Shown here: in pieces, positions 1 through 7,197 of the stretch
Layout of the letters: the number at the start of each line of letters is the position of its first letter
Position numbering within the stretch: the first letter of the stretch is position 1
Source of the DNA: an uncultured Rhodospirillales bacterium
GTDB lineage: Bacteria; Pseudomonadota; Alphaproteobacteria; Acetobacterales; Acetobacteraceae
NCBI GenBank assembly: GCA_903927465.1
Contig: CAIYMY010000198.1
Coordinates: forward strand, 1 to 34,438
Direction: 5' to 3'
DNA length: 34,438 nt
Made by a program: the position numbers and the translations under genes
Notes under the pieces: generated by a model
Told to the model about the DNA's origin: nothing
Databases searched by the model: none
Seen by the model: only the letters and a program-made list of their open reading frames with translations

Positions 1-1
1 A

Positions 2-85
2 GCGCCTGGTGATGTGCGCCCCGCAGCGCGGCTCACCACGCGCCCGGCGCGGCAGGTGATGTGCCGTGTCACCCGCGTGGCATGA
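2..85 (+). CDS. C-terminal tail of an upstream gene (partial)
   Basis: A frame is open from base 2 to a TGA at 83-85 and encodes about 27 Arg/Ala-rich residues ending in RVTRVA. Its stop overlaps the ATG of the next gene as ATGA (82-85), the usual layout for coupled genes in this window; five other junctions here have the same kind of overlap. The 5' part lies outside the window, so no family can be assigned. That it is real rests only on the overlap and the absence of stops, and 27 codons is short for a GC-rich region. Confidence 0.4.
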   Translation, partial: APGDVRPAARLTTRPARQVMCRVTRVA

Positions 86-1206
86 CAGGCAATTTGCTGC
101 TGACCCTGGGGCGCCTGCCCAAGGCGCTGGATGTGGCGCGCGGCTTTGCTGATCTTGGCTGGCGCGTGGTGGTGGCGGAACCCTTCAAGCGCCATCTGGC
201 GGGCGCTTCGCGCGCGGTGGCGCAAAGCCATCGCGTGACGGCGCCGGCGGAAGACAAGCAGGCCTATCTGGCTGATCTTCGGCGTATCATCGCGGATGAG
301 AAGATTGATCTTGTCGTGCCGGTTTCGGAAGAAACCATGCATGTCGCCTTTCTGCGCGATGGCCTGCCCGCCGCCACGCGGCTTTTCACCATGCCGCCGG
401 AGAATTTGCTCCGCTTACACAACAAGCATGGCTTTGCGCAGCAGGCAGTCGCTTGGGGCCTTGCCGTGCCGGAGACCCATGCGCTCGGCGATCCAGCGGC
501 CCAGGCTTTGGTGCAATCTGGCCCGGTGGTGGTCAAGCCGGTGCATTCCTGTTCGGGTCGGGGTGTGCGTCTATTGCCCGCCGGCACAGCCTTGCCGGCG
601 CCTGATCCCGCGATTCCCACGATTGTACAGCGCTGCGTGATGGGCGCGGAATATAGTTCGTGCTCCATCGCGCATGATGGCCGCGTTGCCTCCACCGTCA
701 TTTATCGTGCGGCGCAGAAATCGGGCTCGGTCGCTGTTGCCTTTGAACGGGTGGAACATCCCGCGATTGCTGACTGGATCACGCGTTTCATCTCCGCAGC
801 GCAATGGACCGGCTTCATCGCCTTCGACGTCATGGTGGATGAGGCGGGCCAGCCCTGGGGCATTGAATGTAATCCACGCACGACAAGTGGTTTGCATTTC
901 TGGCAGCGCGAAGATATCGCGCGCGCCGTTGTGGAACCGGGCTTCATCCCGCGCTATCGGCCTGAGGTACGCTTGCAGCAATTCTATTCGGCGCTGACTG
1001 AAACGCAGATGTCGCTGTTCCGGCGAGGCCCGTTTCGCGAAAATCTGCGCCAATTGTTTTCCACGCGCGACGTCACTTGGGACCGGCGCGATCCCATGCC
1101 CTTCCTGACCATGACAGCAACATCATGGCCCATTATCCGCATGGCCATGGCGCGGGGCGCTACCTTTGGCGAAGTGGCGACGCTGGATGTTGGTTGGTAT
1201 GATTAG
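82..1206 (+). CDS. ATP-grasp domain protein (carbamoyl-phosphate-synthase-like ligase)
   Basis: A 374-residue protein with the layout of a stand-alone ATP-grasp ligase. It has an N-terminal Rossmann-like part (about 1-105, LLTLGRLPKALDVARGF), then an ATP-grasp fold with the nucleotide-binding lysine in VVVKPVHSCSGRGV (Lys152). The metal-binding residues are in FIAFDVMVDE (Asp249) and GIECNPRTTSG (Glu262, Asn264). Family members join a carboxylate to an amine or thiol through an acyl-phosphate; the substrate cannot be read from sequence. I chose ATG 82 over the in-frame GTG at 61 because it overlaps the upstream stop and starts directly at the first beta strand. The gene runs tail-to-tail into the crtC homologue and the two stop codons overlap. 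Nothing in the residues indicates whether it works with carotenoids or another secondary metabolite. Confidence 0.88.
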   Translation: MTGNLLLTLGRLPKALDVARGFADLGWRVVVAEPFKRHLAGASRAVAQSHRVTAPAEDKQAYLADLRRIIADEKIDLVVPVSEETMHVAFLRDGLPAATRLFTMPPENLLRLHNKHGFAQQAVAWGLAVPETHALGDPAAQALVQSGPVVVKPVHSCSGRGVRLLPAGTALPAPDPAIPTIVQRCVMGAEYSSCSIAHDGRVASTVIYRAAQKSGSVAVAFERVEHPAIADWITRFISAAQWTGFIAFDVMVDEAGQPWGIECNPRTTSGLHFWQREDIARAVVEPGFIPRYRPEVRLQQFYSALTETQMSLFRRGPFRENLRQLFSTRDVTWDRRDPMPFLTMTATSWPIIRMAMARGATFGEVATLDVGWYD

Positions 1207-2153
1207 GATCTGGCCCGCGGCACCTTGAAGGGCAGCATCAGCGCCTGCACCGCCAGATTGTCAAAGCGGTTCAGCGCCAGGCTTTCATGCACGGCAACAG
1301 CGTTCTGCCCCAGAAGCCGCGTGCGGATTTCGGATCGCGTATAAAAGGGCGCATCCACCAAAGCGCGCACCAGCTCTGCCTTGCCATCCTCAGACCGTGT
1401 CGGGCGCGGCACGCGCCAAAACCCAGGCGGCATCAAGGCTGGGGCGGGAATTGGCATATCTGCGACTTCTCCGGCGCGGTTCACGTGTAAGGCCAGGGAT
1501 TGCGACGATCCATCGCGGCGCGATGCATTGTACAAAATCGCAGTCGCTTCCGGCATAGGCGCGCGGCACCAATCCCAGAAAATGAAATCCTCTTCCAGCG
1601 GCGCAGTCCCAGTATTGGTATCGAAATATGAAAAGCCGGACCAACGCAATGAAGGATTGTCAAACGCCACTTCCACGCGGGAACGAGGCGCAATCGGCTG
1701 CCAATGATGCCGCCCCGCGCCATCCAACTGAAAGTGGCGATGCGATAGCGCCTCGGGGTAAAGCGTCACGCGCCCGCGCAACTTGCCTGGAACAGGGGCG
1801 GTTACTTCCGCAAGATCGACCACCAATTTGCTGCCATCCCAACGCATCGCACTCGGCCCGATCTGCAAAAAATCCGCGCCACGCTGCAAAGCGCCGCGTG
1901 GGCGATCCGTCATCGCCCAGCGTGCCGGCTTGCCGTAAAGCGCCACATGCATGCAGCAATGGTTCAGCGGATCACCGCCACCACCGCGCCGCGCAAAGGC
2001 GTACCAGGGGGAAAATACCGTGCCCAGAAAGGCAATGATGGTGATGCCATGCGCGCCATCATCGGAAAGCGCATCCAAATACCACCAACGATAACCGCGC
2101 TCAGCCACGGGCAGGGTGAAATCCAAGCCCGTCGCGCTTAAACCTTCATTCAT
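1203..2153 (-). CDS. crtC: Carotenoid 1,2-hydratase (hydroxyneurosporene synthase) CrtC homologue
   Basis: A 316-residue protein of the CrtC/AttH lipocalin-like family, which adds water to the terminal 1,2 double bond of acyclic carotenoids such as neurosporene or lycopene. Family blocks visible are GYRWWYLDALSDDG (20-33), GTVFSPWYAFARR (44-56) and DPLNHCCMHVALYG (61-74). An H-x-W motif (His149, Trp151) is followed 25 residues later by Y-x-D (Tyr176, Asp178). From memory, His239/Trp241/Tyr266/Asp268 of the Rubrivivax enzyme form the active site with the same spacing, so the protein looks catalytically intact. No signal peptide is seen. No other crt gene (crtI, crtB, crtD, crtF) is present within the window. 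Its stop overlaps that of the ATP-grasp gene. The family is strongly supported; the in vivo substrate is inferred. Confidence 0.85.
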   Translation of the reverse strand: MNEGLSATGLDFTLPVAERGYRWWYLDALSDDGAHGITIIAFLGTVFSPWYAFARRGGGGDPLNHCCMHVALYGKPARWAMTDRPRGALQRGADFLQIGPSAMRWDGSKLVVDLAEVTAPVPGKLRGRVTLYPEALSHRHFQLDGAGRHHWQPIAPRSRVEVAFDNPSLRWSGFSYFDTNTGTAPLEEDFIFWDWCRAPMPEATAILYNASRRDGSSQSLALHVNRAGEVADMPIPAPALMPPGFWRVPRPTRSEDGKAELVRALVDAPFYTRSEIRTRLLGQNAVAVHESLALNRFDNLAVQALMLPFKVPRARS

Positions 2154-2208
2154 TGCAAAAGCCGCCTTATCACGCGGCCATTTCCGTCCGCATCGCGCTC
2201 TGGGTCAA

Positions 2209-2232
2209 GCCGGGCGGCATTCACCGCCCGGC
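2209..2232 (-). terminator. GC-rich stem-loop after the aldolase gene
   Basis: GCCGGGCGG (2209-2217) and CCGCCCGGC (2224-2232) form a perfect 9-bp stem around a 6-nt loop. It lies 8 bases beyond the stop of the minus-strand aldolase gene and before crtC. No clear U-run follows, so it may act as a weak or Rho-assisted terminator, or as an RNA 3'-end stabiliser. Confidence 0.55.
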
Positions 2233-2240
2233 GCCGGCCC

Positions 2241-3161
2241 TCAGGCCTTACCCTTATAGACCTCAATCATCTGGCCCAGCAGCTTCAGCGCCTCATCCTT
2301 CGGGCGCTGGAAGGCATTGCGGCCAACGATGGATCCATTACCGCCACCCGCATGAATGGCGCGCGCTTCCGCGAGCAGCGCATCCGTGCCCTTCGCTTCA
2401 CCGCCCGAGAACACCACCAGGCGACGGCCATTAAAGCAGGCCTGCACCACATGGCTGATACGCTTCGCCAGATCGCTGCCGTCAATCTTGCGTTCGATAT
2501 AGACCTTCTTCGCCGCATCCAGGCTCAGCACATCCGTGGGCGGCTTCACCTTGATGATATGCGCGCCCATCAGCGCGGCCATGTGTGCGGCATAGGCGCA
2601 GATGTCGAAGGCGGTTTCGCCATTCTTGTCGAGCATCGGCCCGCGCGGATAGGACCAGACCACCACGGCAAGCCCGGCGGCCTTGGCTTCTTCCGATAAT
2701 TCGCGGAGTTCTTCCATCATCTCAAACTGATACTCGGATGAAGGATAGATGGTGAAGCCAATGGCGGAACAGCCAAGGCGCAGCGCATCGGCAACGCTGC
2801 CGGTCACGGCCTGATCCTTGGTGGTGGAAAGGCTGTTGGATGAATTGACCTTCAGGATGGTCGGGATGGCACCGGCGAAAGTCGCGGCGCCGGCTTCAAT
2901 CATGCCAAGCGGCGCGGCATAGGCATTAAGGCCCGCGTCAATCGCCAATTCGAAATGATAATGCGGATCGTAAGCTGCAGGATTGGGCGCGAAGGACCGC
3001 GCCGGGCCGTGTTCAAAGCCCTGATCCACCGGCAGAATCACCATGCGCCCCGTGCCACCAAGCTTCCCTTCCATCAGGATGCGGGCGAGATTCGCCTTGG
3101 TGCCTGGTGTATCGCTTTCATACCAGGAGAGGATTTCCTTCACGCGGCGCGTCAGCTTCAT
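2241..3161 (-). CDS. fbaB: Class I fructose-bisphosphate aldolase (archaeal/FbaB type)
   Basis: A 306-residue TIM-barrel aldolase of the DeoC/LacD/FbaB superfamily. It cleaves fructose-1,6-bisphosphate to DHAP and glyceraldehyde-3-phosphate in the cytosol through a Schiff base, without metal. Supporting blocks are VILPVDQGFEHGP (41-53), TILKVNSS (101-108), VVVWSYPRGP (166-175), HIIKVKPPTD (201-210; the Schiff-base lysine is Lys204 or Lys206) and a phosphate-binding end, VFSGGEAKGTD then GGNGSIVGRNAFQRP. Length is normal for the type. The ATG has a good ribosome-binding site (AAAGGAA). It follows the small gene at 3234-3683 by 72 bp on the same strand, so the two probably form one transcript that ends at the stem-loop just downstream. 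A related activity (e.g. transaldolase-like DhnA) cannot be excluded. Confidence 0.92.
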   Translation of the reverse strand: MKLTRRVKEILSWYESDTPGTKANLARILMEGKLGGTGRMVILPVDQGFEHGPARSFAPNPAAYDPHYHFELAIDAGLNAYAAPLGMIEAGAATFAGAIPTILKVNSSNSLSTTKDQAVTGSVADALRLGCSAIGFTIYPSSEYQFEMMEELRELSEEAKAAGLAVVVWSYPRGPMLDKNGETAFDICAYAAHMAALMGAHIIKVKPPTDVLSLDAAKKVYIERKIDGSDLAKRISHVVQACFNGRRLVVFSGGEAKGTDALLAEARAIHAGGGNGSIVGRNAFQRPKDEALKLLGQMIEVYKGKA

Positions 3162-3233
3162 CTTGGGTTCCTTTTCTTTGCTCGAAGGGCGAATGCGGCG
3201 ATAGCGCAGCCGGCATTTCCTGTCACGAGTGCG

Positions 3234-3683
3234 CTATGTCGGCGCATCCTGTGGCGGCACTGTGGCGAAAAGCGCCGAAATCCGCCTCTCATCATCCCGC
3301 CGAAGCGGATCAAGCGTGCCCAGGTCCAGCGCTTCCGGTCTGGTGCCCAGAACCTCAGCCCCCGCTTCCTGGGCGGCACCCAGCACGCTGGCCGCTGAAG
3401 GGTGCCCAAGATCGAAAATGATCAGCTTGAAGCCAGCCCGCAAAGCCGCCAGCGCGGCCCCAGGGGCGGCGGCGCAATCCAATGCGGCAGTAAAGGGTGC
3501 GCCAGGATGGGCGGCGGCGGCCTGTTCCAAAACGCCCCTGAACCAACCCGGCCCGGCATTCAGCGCCGCCCCAGGGGCAGACAGCAGCAGCAAGGGCCGC
3601 CCGGCCGCAATCCGCAGCGCCCATTCGGCCTGCGCGCGCCCATGTACCACCACGGCGGGAAGCTTAAGAAACGCCTTTACCAT
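3234..3683 (-). CDS. Uncharacterised Ala-rich protein upstream of the aldolase
   Basis: A 149-residue protein that I do not recognise. It is Ala/Gly-rich and soluble-looking, with no signal peptide or membrane segment. It alternates predicted beta strands and helices (AVVVHGRAQAEWAL, PLLLLSAPGAAL, PFTAALDCA, GFKLIIFDLG, AEVLGTRPEALDLGTLDPL), which suggests half of a TIM-barrel or a Rossmann-like fold. It lies just upstream of the class I aldolase on the same strand and probably shares its transcript. The divergent gap of 81 bp to the coiled-coil gene would hold the promoter. Codon use matches its neighbours and the reading frame is intact. A metabolic role near the aldolase is plausible only by context. 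Confidence 0.65.
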   Translation of the reverse strand: MVKAFLKLPAVVVHGRAQAEWALRIAAGRPLLLLSAPGAALNAGPGWFRGVLEQAAAAHPGAPFTAALDCAAAPGAALAALRAGFKLIIFDLGHPSAASVLGAAQEAGAEVLGTRPEALDLGTLDPLRRDDERRISALFATVPPQDAPT

Positions 3684-3764
3684 TGACCCAAAGGCCCTTG
3701 CATGCCAAGCATTTCATAACCGCATAGCCCTTAGGTCCTGTGGCGCCAAGGCGTCTGGAGAAGC

Positions 3765-3974
3765 ATGAGCGAAGGTCAATCCGATACGATTGGGTCAGCG
3801 ATGATGCGGCTGGAAGCAGCTTTGGATCGTCTTGGCCATGCCGTGGAGGCCCGTCGCGCTGCCACCCCGCCGATTGAAGGCGATATGGTGCCAAAGGCCG
3901 CCGTGGCCGCCCTCGCCACCCGTTTGGACACCACCATCGCGCGGCTGCGCGCCAACCTTGAGGATCAGGGCTGA
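3765..3974 (+). CDS. Small coiled-coil protein upstream of zapA
   Basis: A 69-residue, mostly helical protein (MMRLEAALDRLGHAVEAR at 13-30; VAALATRLDTTIARLRANLE at 47-66) with heptad-like leucine/alanine spacing. It looks like the small DUF4164-type proteins often found directly before zapA in alphaproteobacteria; that match is from memory. The ATG follows a good ribosome-binding site (GGAGAA). Its stop overlaps the zapA start as TGATG (3972-3976), which indicates translational coupling. A role with ZapA in division or in organising the coiled-coil layer near FtsZ is a guess from context. Confidence 0.75.
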   Translation: MSEGQSDTIGSAMMRLEAALDRLGHAVEARRAATPPIEGDMVPKAAVAALATRLDTTIARLRANLEDQG

Positions 3975-4309
3975 TGGCGCAGGTAACGGTTCGCATTGGC
4001 GGCTATGCCCATCCGGTGGCCTGTCAGGATGGTCAGGAAAAGCACCTGACCAATATGGCGGCTGAGGTTGATAAGCGCATTTCCGCGCTCAAGGCCATGG
4101 GCATCCAATTTGGCGAAACGCGCATGTTGCTGCTTGCTGCGCTGCAATTGGCCGATGAAGCGGTGGATCTGAAGGCCGAAAATGACGCACTGAAGGCCGG
4201 CGGCGCCGTTGCCGCCGAAGCCCCCGAGCCCGATCCTGCGCTAGTTGATGGCTTGGTGCGGTTTGCTGAAAAGCTTGAGGCCATTGCCGCGCGGCTTGAG
4301 GAAGCCTAA
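3974..4309 (+). CDS. zapA: Cell division protein ZapA
   Basis: A 111-residue protein with the ZapA N-terminal domain (VTVRIGGYAHPVACQDGQEKHL, then MAAEVDKRISAL) and a helical C-terminus ending EKLEAIAARLEEA. ZapA binds FtsZ and crosslinks protofilaments at the Z-ring. It is coupled to the small coiled-coil gene before it and is followed directly by the 6S RNA gene and 5-formyltetrahydrofolate cyclo-ligase. This zapA-ssrS-cyclo-ligase order is widely conserved in proteobacteria and supports the call. The linker AAEAPEPDPALVD between the head and the last helix is Ala/Pro-rich. Confidence 0.93.
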   Translation: MAQVTVRIGGYAHPVACQDGQEKHLTNMAAEVDKRISALKAMGIQFGETRMLLLAALQLADEAVDLKAENDALKAGGAVAAEAPEPDPALVDGLVRFAEKLEAIAARLEEA

Positions 4310-4315
4310 CTAGAA

Positions 4316-4477
4316 GCTGCGGGGCTGCCAGGTGCGCCAGGCAATTCATCCCCGGGGCCAATGCACATCCTCCGGGAACTGGCTCTGTCCGAATCGTGGT
4401 TCGGGTATCTGGTGCCCACCTGCAAACGCAGGCCTTGGGAGGATGATAGGCCAGCGGCCATGGTGGCTCCGCACCCT
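4316..4477 (+). ncRNA. ssrS: 6S RNA
   Basis: The region between zapA and the cyclo-ligase gene folds like 6S RNA, which mimics an open promoter and sequesters sigma-70 RNA polymerase. The closing stem pairs 4319-4329 with 4462-4472 (11 consecutive pairs including G-U). An inner stem pairs CATCCTCC (4366-4373) with GGAGGATG (4438-4445). A hairpin built on CCGAA/TTCGG sits between them, within the expected central bubble. The 3' end is followed by CCCTTTTT (4474-4481), a U-run suited to termination. Size, about 160 nt, and position are both typical. A weak promoter could be TTGCCG (4284-4289), a 17-bp spacer and TAACTA (4307-4312) inside the zapA end. Exact ends are estimated from the stem. Confidence 0.88.
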
Positions 4478-4498
4478 TTTTGCCATCAGGAACCCTGC

Positions 4499-5092
4499 GT
4501 GACCGAGGCCCAAGCCACTGCATCGGATGTTGTTTTGCAGGCAGCCAAGGCCGCGGCACGCAAGCTTGCGCGGGAAAAGCGCGCGACACTCGCAAATATT
4601 GAGGCGCCGGCGCGTTTGGCAAAAGCCATGCTGGCGCAGCACGCCCCGCCTAAGGGCGCCATCATCGCCGGCTATTGGCCGATGGGCGAGGAGTTGGACC
4701 CGCGCCCATTGATGCTGGCCTTGGCTTCACGCGGTCACGCCATGGCCTTGCCGGTCACGCCGCCGCGCGGCCAGCCGCTTGCCTTTCGCGCCTGGGTGCC
4801 CGGCGCGGCTTTGCGCCCTGGCCCCATGGGCACATCGGAACCTGTTGCTGGCGAAGAACTGCGCCCTGATGTGGTGCTCGTGCCACTTTTGGCCTTTGAC
4901 CGCGCCGGGCGGCGCCTTGGCTATGGCGGGGGCTATTATGACCGCACGCTGGCGGAGCTGCCGGGTGCAAAAGCCATTGGCATCGCCTATGCCGGGCAGG
5001 AAATGCCCGAAGTGCCGGCGGGACCGCAGGATTTCCGCCTGCCCCTGATCGCCACCGAAGCTGGCGTCATTGTTTGTGGAGACCCTGCGTGA
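4499..5092 (+). CDS. ygfA: 5-formyltetrahydrofolate cyclo-ligase
   Basis: A 197-residue protein of the 5-FCL/YgfA family, which converts 5-formyl-THF to 5,10-methenyl-THF using ATP. Family signatures are the N-terminal helix AAKAAARKLAREKRA, AGYWPMGEELDPRPL (substrate loop) and the hallmark GGGYYDRTLAELPG, preceded by LLAFDRAGRRLGYG. I take GTG 4499 as the start: the frame stays open upstream to 4361, but that part lies within the 6S RNA and would not be a natural N-terminus. The stop overlaps the next gene's GTG (GTGA at 5089-5092), so the two are coupled. In many bacteria the 6S RNA and this gene are co-transcribed and the RNA is processed out. Confidence 0.92.
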   Translation: MTEAQATASDVVLQAAKAAARKLAREKRATLANIEAPARLAKAMLAQHAPPKGAIIAGYWPMGEELDPRPLMLALASRGHAMALPVTPPRGQPLAFRAWVPGAALRPGPMGTSEPVAGEELRPDVVLVPLLAFDRAGRRLGYGGGYYDRTLAELPGAKAIGIAYAGQEMPEVPAGPQDFRLPLIATEAGVIVCGDPA

Positions 5093-5907
5093 GGCTGCTT
5101 TTCCTTGGCGATATTGTCGGCCGCGCCGGGCGTGATGCGGTTACCGCAAGCTTGCCGGGGCTGCGCGAAAAGCTCCGGCTCGATCTTGTGGTGGTGAATG
5201 CGGAAAACGCCTCCCACGGGTTTGGCCTGGCGCCGGAGATGGCGCGCGCGCTTTTCGTGGCCGGCGTAGATGTGCTGACGCTTGGCAATCACGCCTGGGA
5301 TCGCAAGGAAATTATCCCCTATATTGAGGGCGAACCACGCCTGATCCGCCCGCTCAATTACCCGCCCGGCACGCCCGGCAAGGGCGCGGTGGTGGCGGTG
5401 CTGGCCGATGGCAGGCGCGCCTTGGTGTTGCAGGCCATGGGGCGGTTATTCATGGAACCTTTGGATGATCCCTTCCGCGCCATTCAGGCGGAATTGGCGC
5501 AGCATAGGCTGGGACCGCAGGGTACGGTGCAGGCCATCATCATTGATTTCCATGCCGAAGCTTCATCGGAAAAACAGGCCATGGGCCATAGTTTCGATGG
5601 CCGCGTGAGCCTTGTGATCGGCACCCATACTCATGTGCCGACTGCGGATCATCGCATCCTGCCCGGCGGCACCGCGTTTCAGACCGATGCAGGCATGTGC
5701 GGCGATTATGATAGCGTGATCGGGATGCAAAAGGCTGGCGCTTCCATCCGCTTTTGGCGCAAGGTGCCGGCGGAACGGCTTGCACCGGCGGAAAACGAAG
5801 CGACGATGTGCGGGCTGTTTGTGGAAACGGATGACGCAACGGGGCTTGCGCGCCGTGTTGCACCCTTGCGCATTGGGGGTGGGTTGGATGCGGTGCTGCC
5901 TCAATGA
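5089..5907 (+). CDS. YmdB-type metallophosphatase (TIGR00282 family)
   Basis: A 272-residue calcineurin-like phosphoesterase of the family of Bacillus subtilis YmdB (not E. coli YmdB), which hydrolyses 2',3'-cyclic nucleotides and related phosphodiesters. Metal ligands are visible along the chain: FLGDIVGRAGR near the N-terminus, VVNAENASHG, LTLGNHAWDRKE, IIDFHAEASSEKQAMG, VIGTHTHVPTADHRIL and a final TDAGMCGDYDSVIGM block. Length matches the family. The start at GTG 5089 overlaps the cyclo-ligase stop, and the protein then begins directly at the first strand (RLLFLGDIVG). It normally sits just before yebC in related genomes (from memory); here a low-GC gene intervenes. Confidence 0.92.
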   Translation: MRLLFLGDIVGRAGRDAVTASLPGLREKLRLDLVVVNAENASHGFGLAPEMARALFVAGVDVLTLGNHAWDRKEIIPYIEGEPRLIRPLNYPPGTPGKGAVVAVLADGRRALVLQAMGRLFMEPLDDPFRAIQAELAQHRLGPQGTVQAIIIDFHAEASSEKQAMGHSFDGRVSLVIGTHTHVPTADHRILPGGTAFQTDAGMCGDYDSVIGMQKAGASIRFWRKVPAERLAPAENEATMCGLFVETDDATGLARRVAPLRIGGGLDAVLPQ

Positions 5908-6096
5908 GATAACGTTTAGGGGCGCCCGCCCTCTCGATTGAGATACCCCCACATTGTTCCGGGTAAGTGGTGAGGGTAGACGTTCTTTTTTGTCATCTAA
6001 TTTTCACAATGTTGTTGGTAATATTGGAAAAATATTTCTGGACTTATCAGTTCATCGCTATAAATTAGGTGGTCTACGGAACAAAGGGGGCCCAAA

Positions 6097-7029
6097 ATGG
6101 TTGAGCTTCGCATCGGTACCTTCAATCTGGAAAACCTGTTTTTGCGCTACAAGATCCTGGATAAGGAACGCGGCAGCAAGCAGCCAAAGCCTGTAGATCC
6201 AGATAATTTCGTGGAAAACGGTGGGCATATCAACCTGCTTGGCATGACGATTAATGATTTCGGCCCGATCTCAAAATCGCTTCGTAAGGAAACAGCACGC
6301 ATTATCCTTGACAATGCGCCAGATATCCTTGCCGTGCAGGAGGTCGAAAGCCAGGAGGCGCTGTTTCAGTTCAACCGCAAATATTTCGGCAAGAACGCTT
6401 ATCCATATTACCTTGTCGTTGATGGAAACGACCAGCGCCAGATTGATGTGGGTTTTCTTTCACGATGGCCCATTCTGCAGATCATGACTCACCAATTCTT
6501 GCCCGAAGGCACTGCCGACCGGCGCAAAAAGACCTTCTCCCGGGACTGTCTGGGGGTGACCTTTGATGTGAACGGCAAAGAATTGACCATATTCAACAAC
6601 CACCTGACATCACGTATCTCTGACCCCGATGGCACAGGAAGGCGTGAACCACAAAGCAAGGCTATCATCGATATCATCAAGGCCAGCTTTCCGAAACCTG
6701 AGAGAGCGAATTGGGTCATATGTGGGGACTTTAACGCCTTGCCTGATGAGACGCCCGTTACCTGGATAGAAAAACAAATCGCGGCAGAAAATGTCGTCAA
6801 CCGCCTGCCGGAGGATGATCGCTGGACCTACATCTACAAGGGGGCACGACAACAACTGGACTATATTTTGGCATCACGGGCGCTGGCCGCGCGTAGCAAG
6901 GCGCTCCCTGTACTTGATCATTCCGGACAGCCCGCCAAAAAAGGTAAATATGACCCCCAAAAAAAGGGCTATGATTTGGCGGACGGGGCTTCAGACCACA
7001 GCGCCCTGTTTTGGGATATCAAACTCTGA
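6097..7029 (+). CDS. Endonuclease/exonuclease/phosphatase family protein
   Basis: A 310-residue Mg-dependent EEP-fold hydrolase, the superfamily of DNase I, exonuclease III and sphingomyelinases. Motifs in order are TFNLEN (8-13), AVQEVES with the catalytic Glu, NNHLTSR, CGDFNALPDE, QLDYILAS and a terminal ASDHSALFW with the catalytic Asp-His. No signal peptide is apparent. The substrate (DNA, RNA or phospholipid) cannot be told. Composition stands out: 6661-6720 has only 28 G/C in 60, and the 189-bp leader (5908-6096) is AT-rich with a TATAAAT at 6059-6065 and a GGGGG ribosome-binding site. This points to a gene gained by transfer, with its own promoter, inserted between the YmdB-like gene and yebC. 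Confidence 0.9.
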   Translation: MVELRIGTFNLENLFLRYKILDKERGSKQPKPVDPDNFVENGGHINLLGMTINDFGPISKSLRKETARIILDNAPDILAVQEVESQEALFQFNRKYFGKNAYPYYLVVDGNDQRQIDVGFLSRWPILQIMTHQFLPEGTADRRKKTFSRDCLGVTFDVNGKELTIFNNHLTSRISDPDGTGRREPQSKAIIDIIKASFPKPERANWVICGDFNALPDETPVTWIEKQIAAENVVNRLPEDDRWTYIYKGARQQLDYILASRALAARSKALPVLDHSGQPAKKGKYDPQKKGYDLADGASDHSALFWDIKL

Positions 7030-7197
7030 GCGACCCTTCGTCATTCGATAGAAGTTTACGCGTGGGCTGAACTGATTATTCACGCATGACTTAGCCGCAG
7101 TAGGATGCTTTGGCGGGACGACAGCCCGCGCTTGCCGCCATCCCCGGCCCCGGATATAGGCTGCCGCTCTTCCAATTGATGAAGGAGAGTTGCGGCA

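Noticed and set aside
1203-2153. A photosynthesis gene cluster suggested by crtC
   Set aside because: No bch, puf or other crt gene is seen in the window, so only the single homologue is reported.
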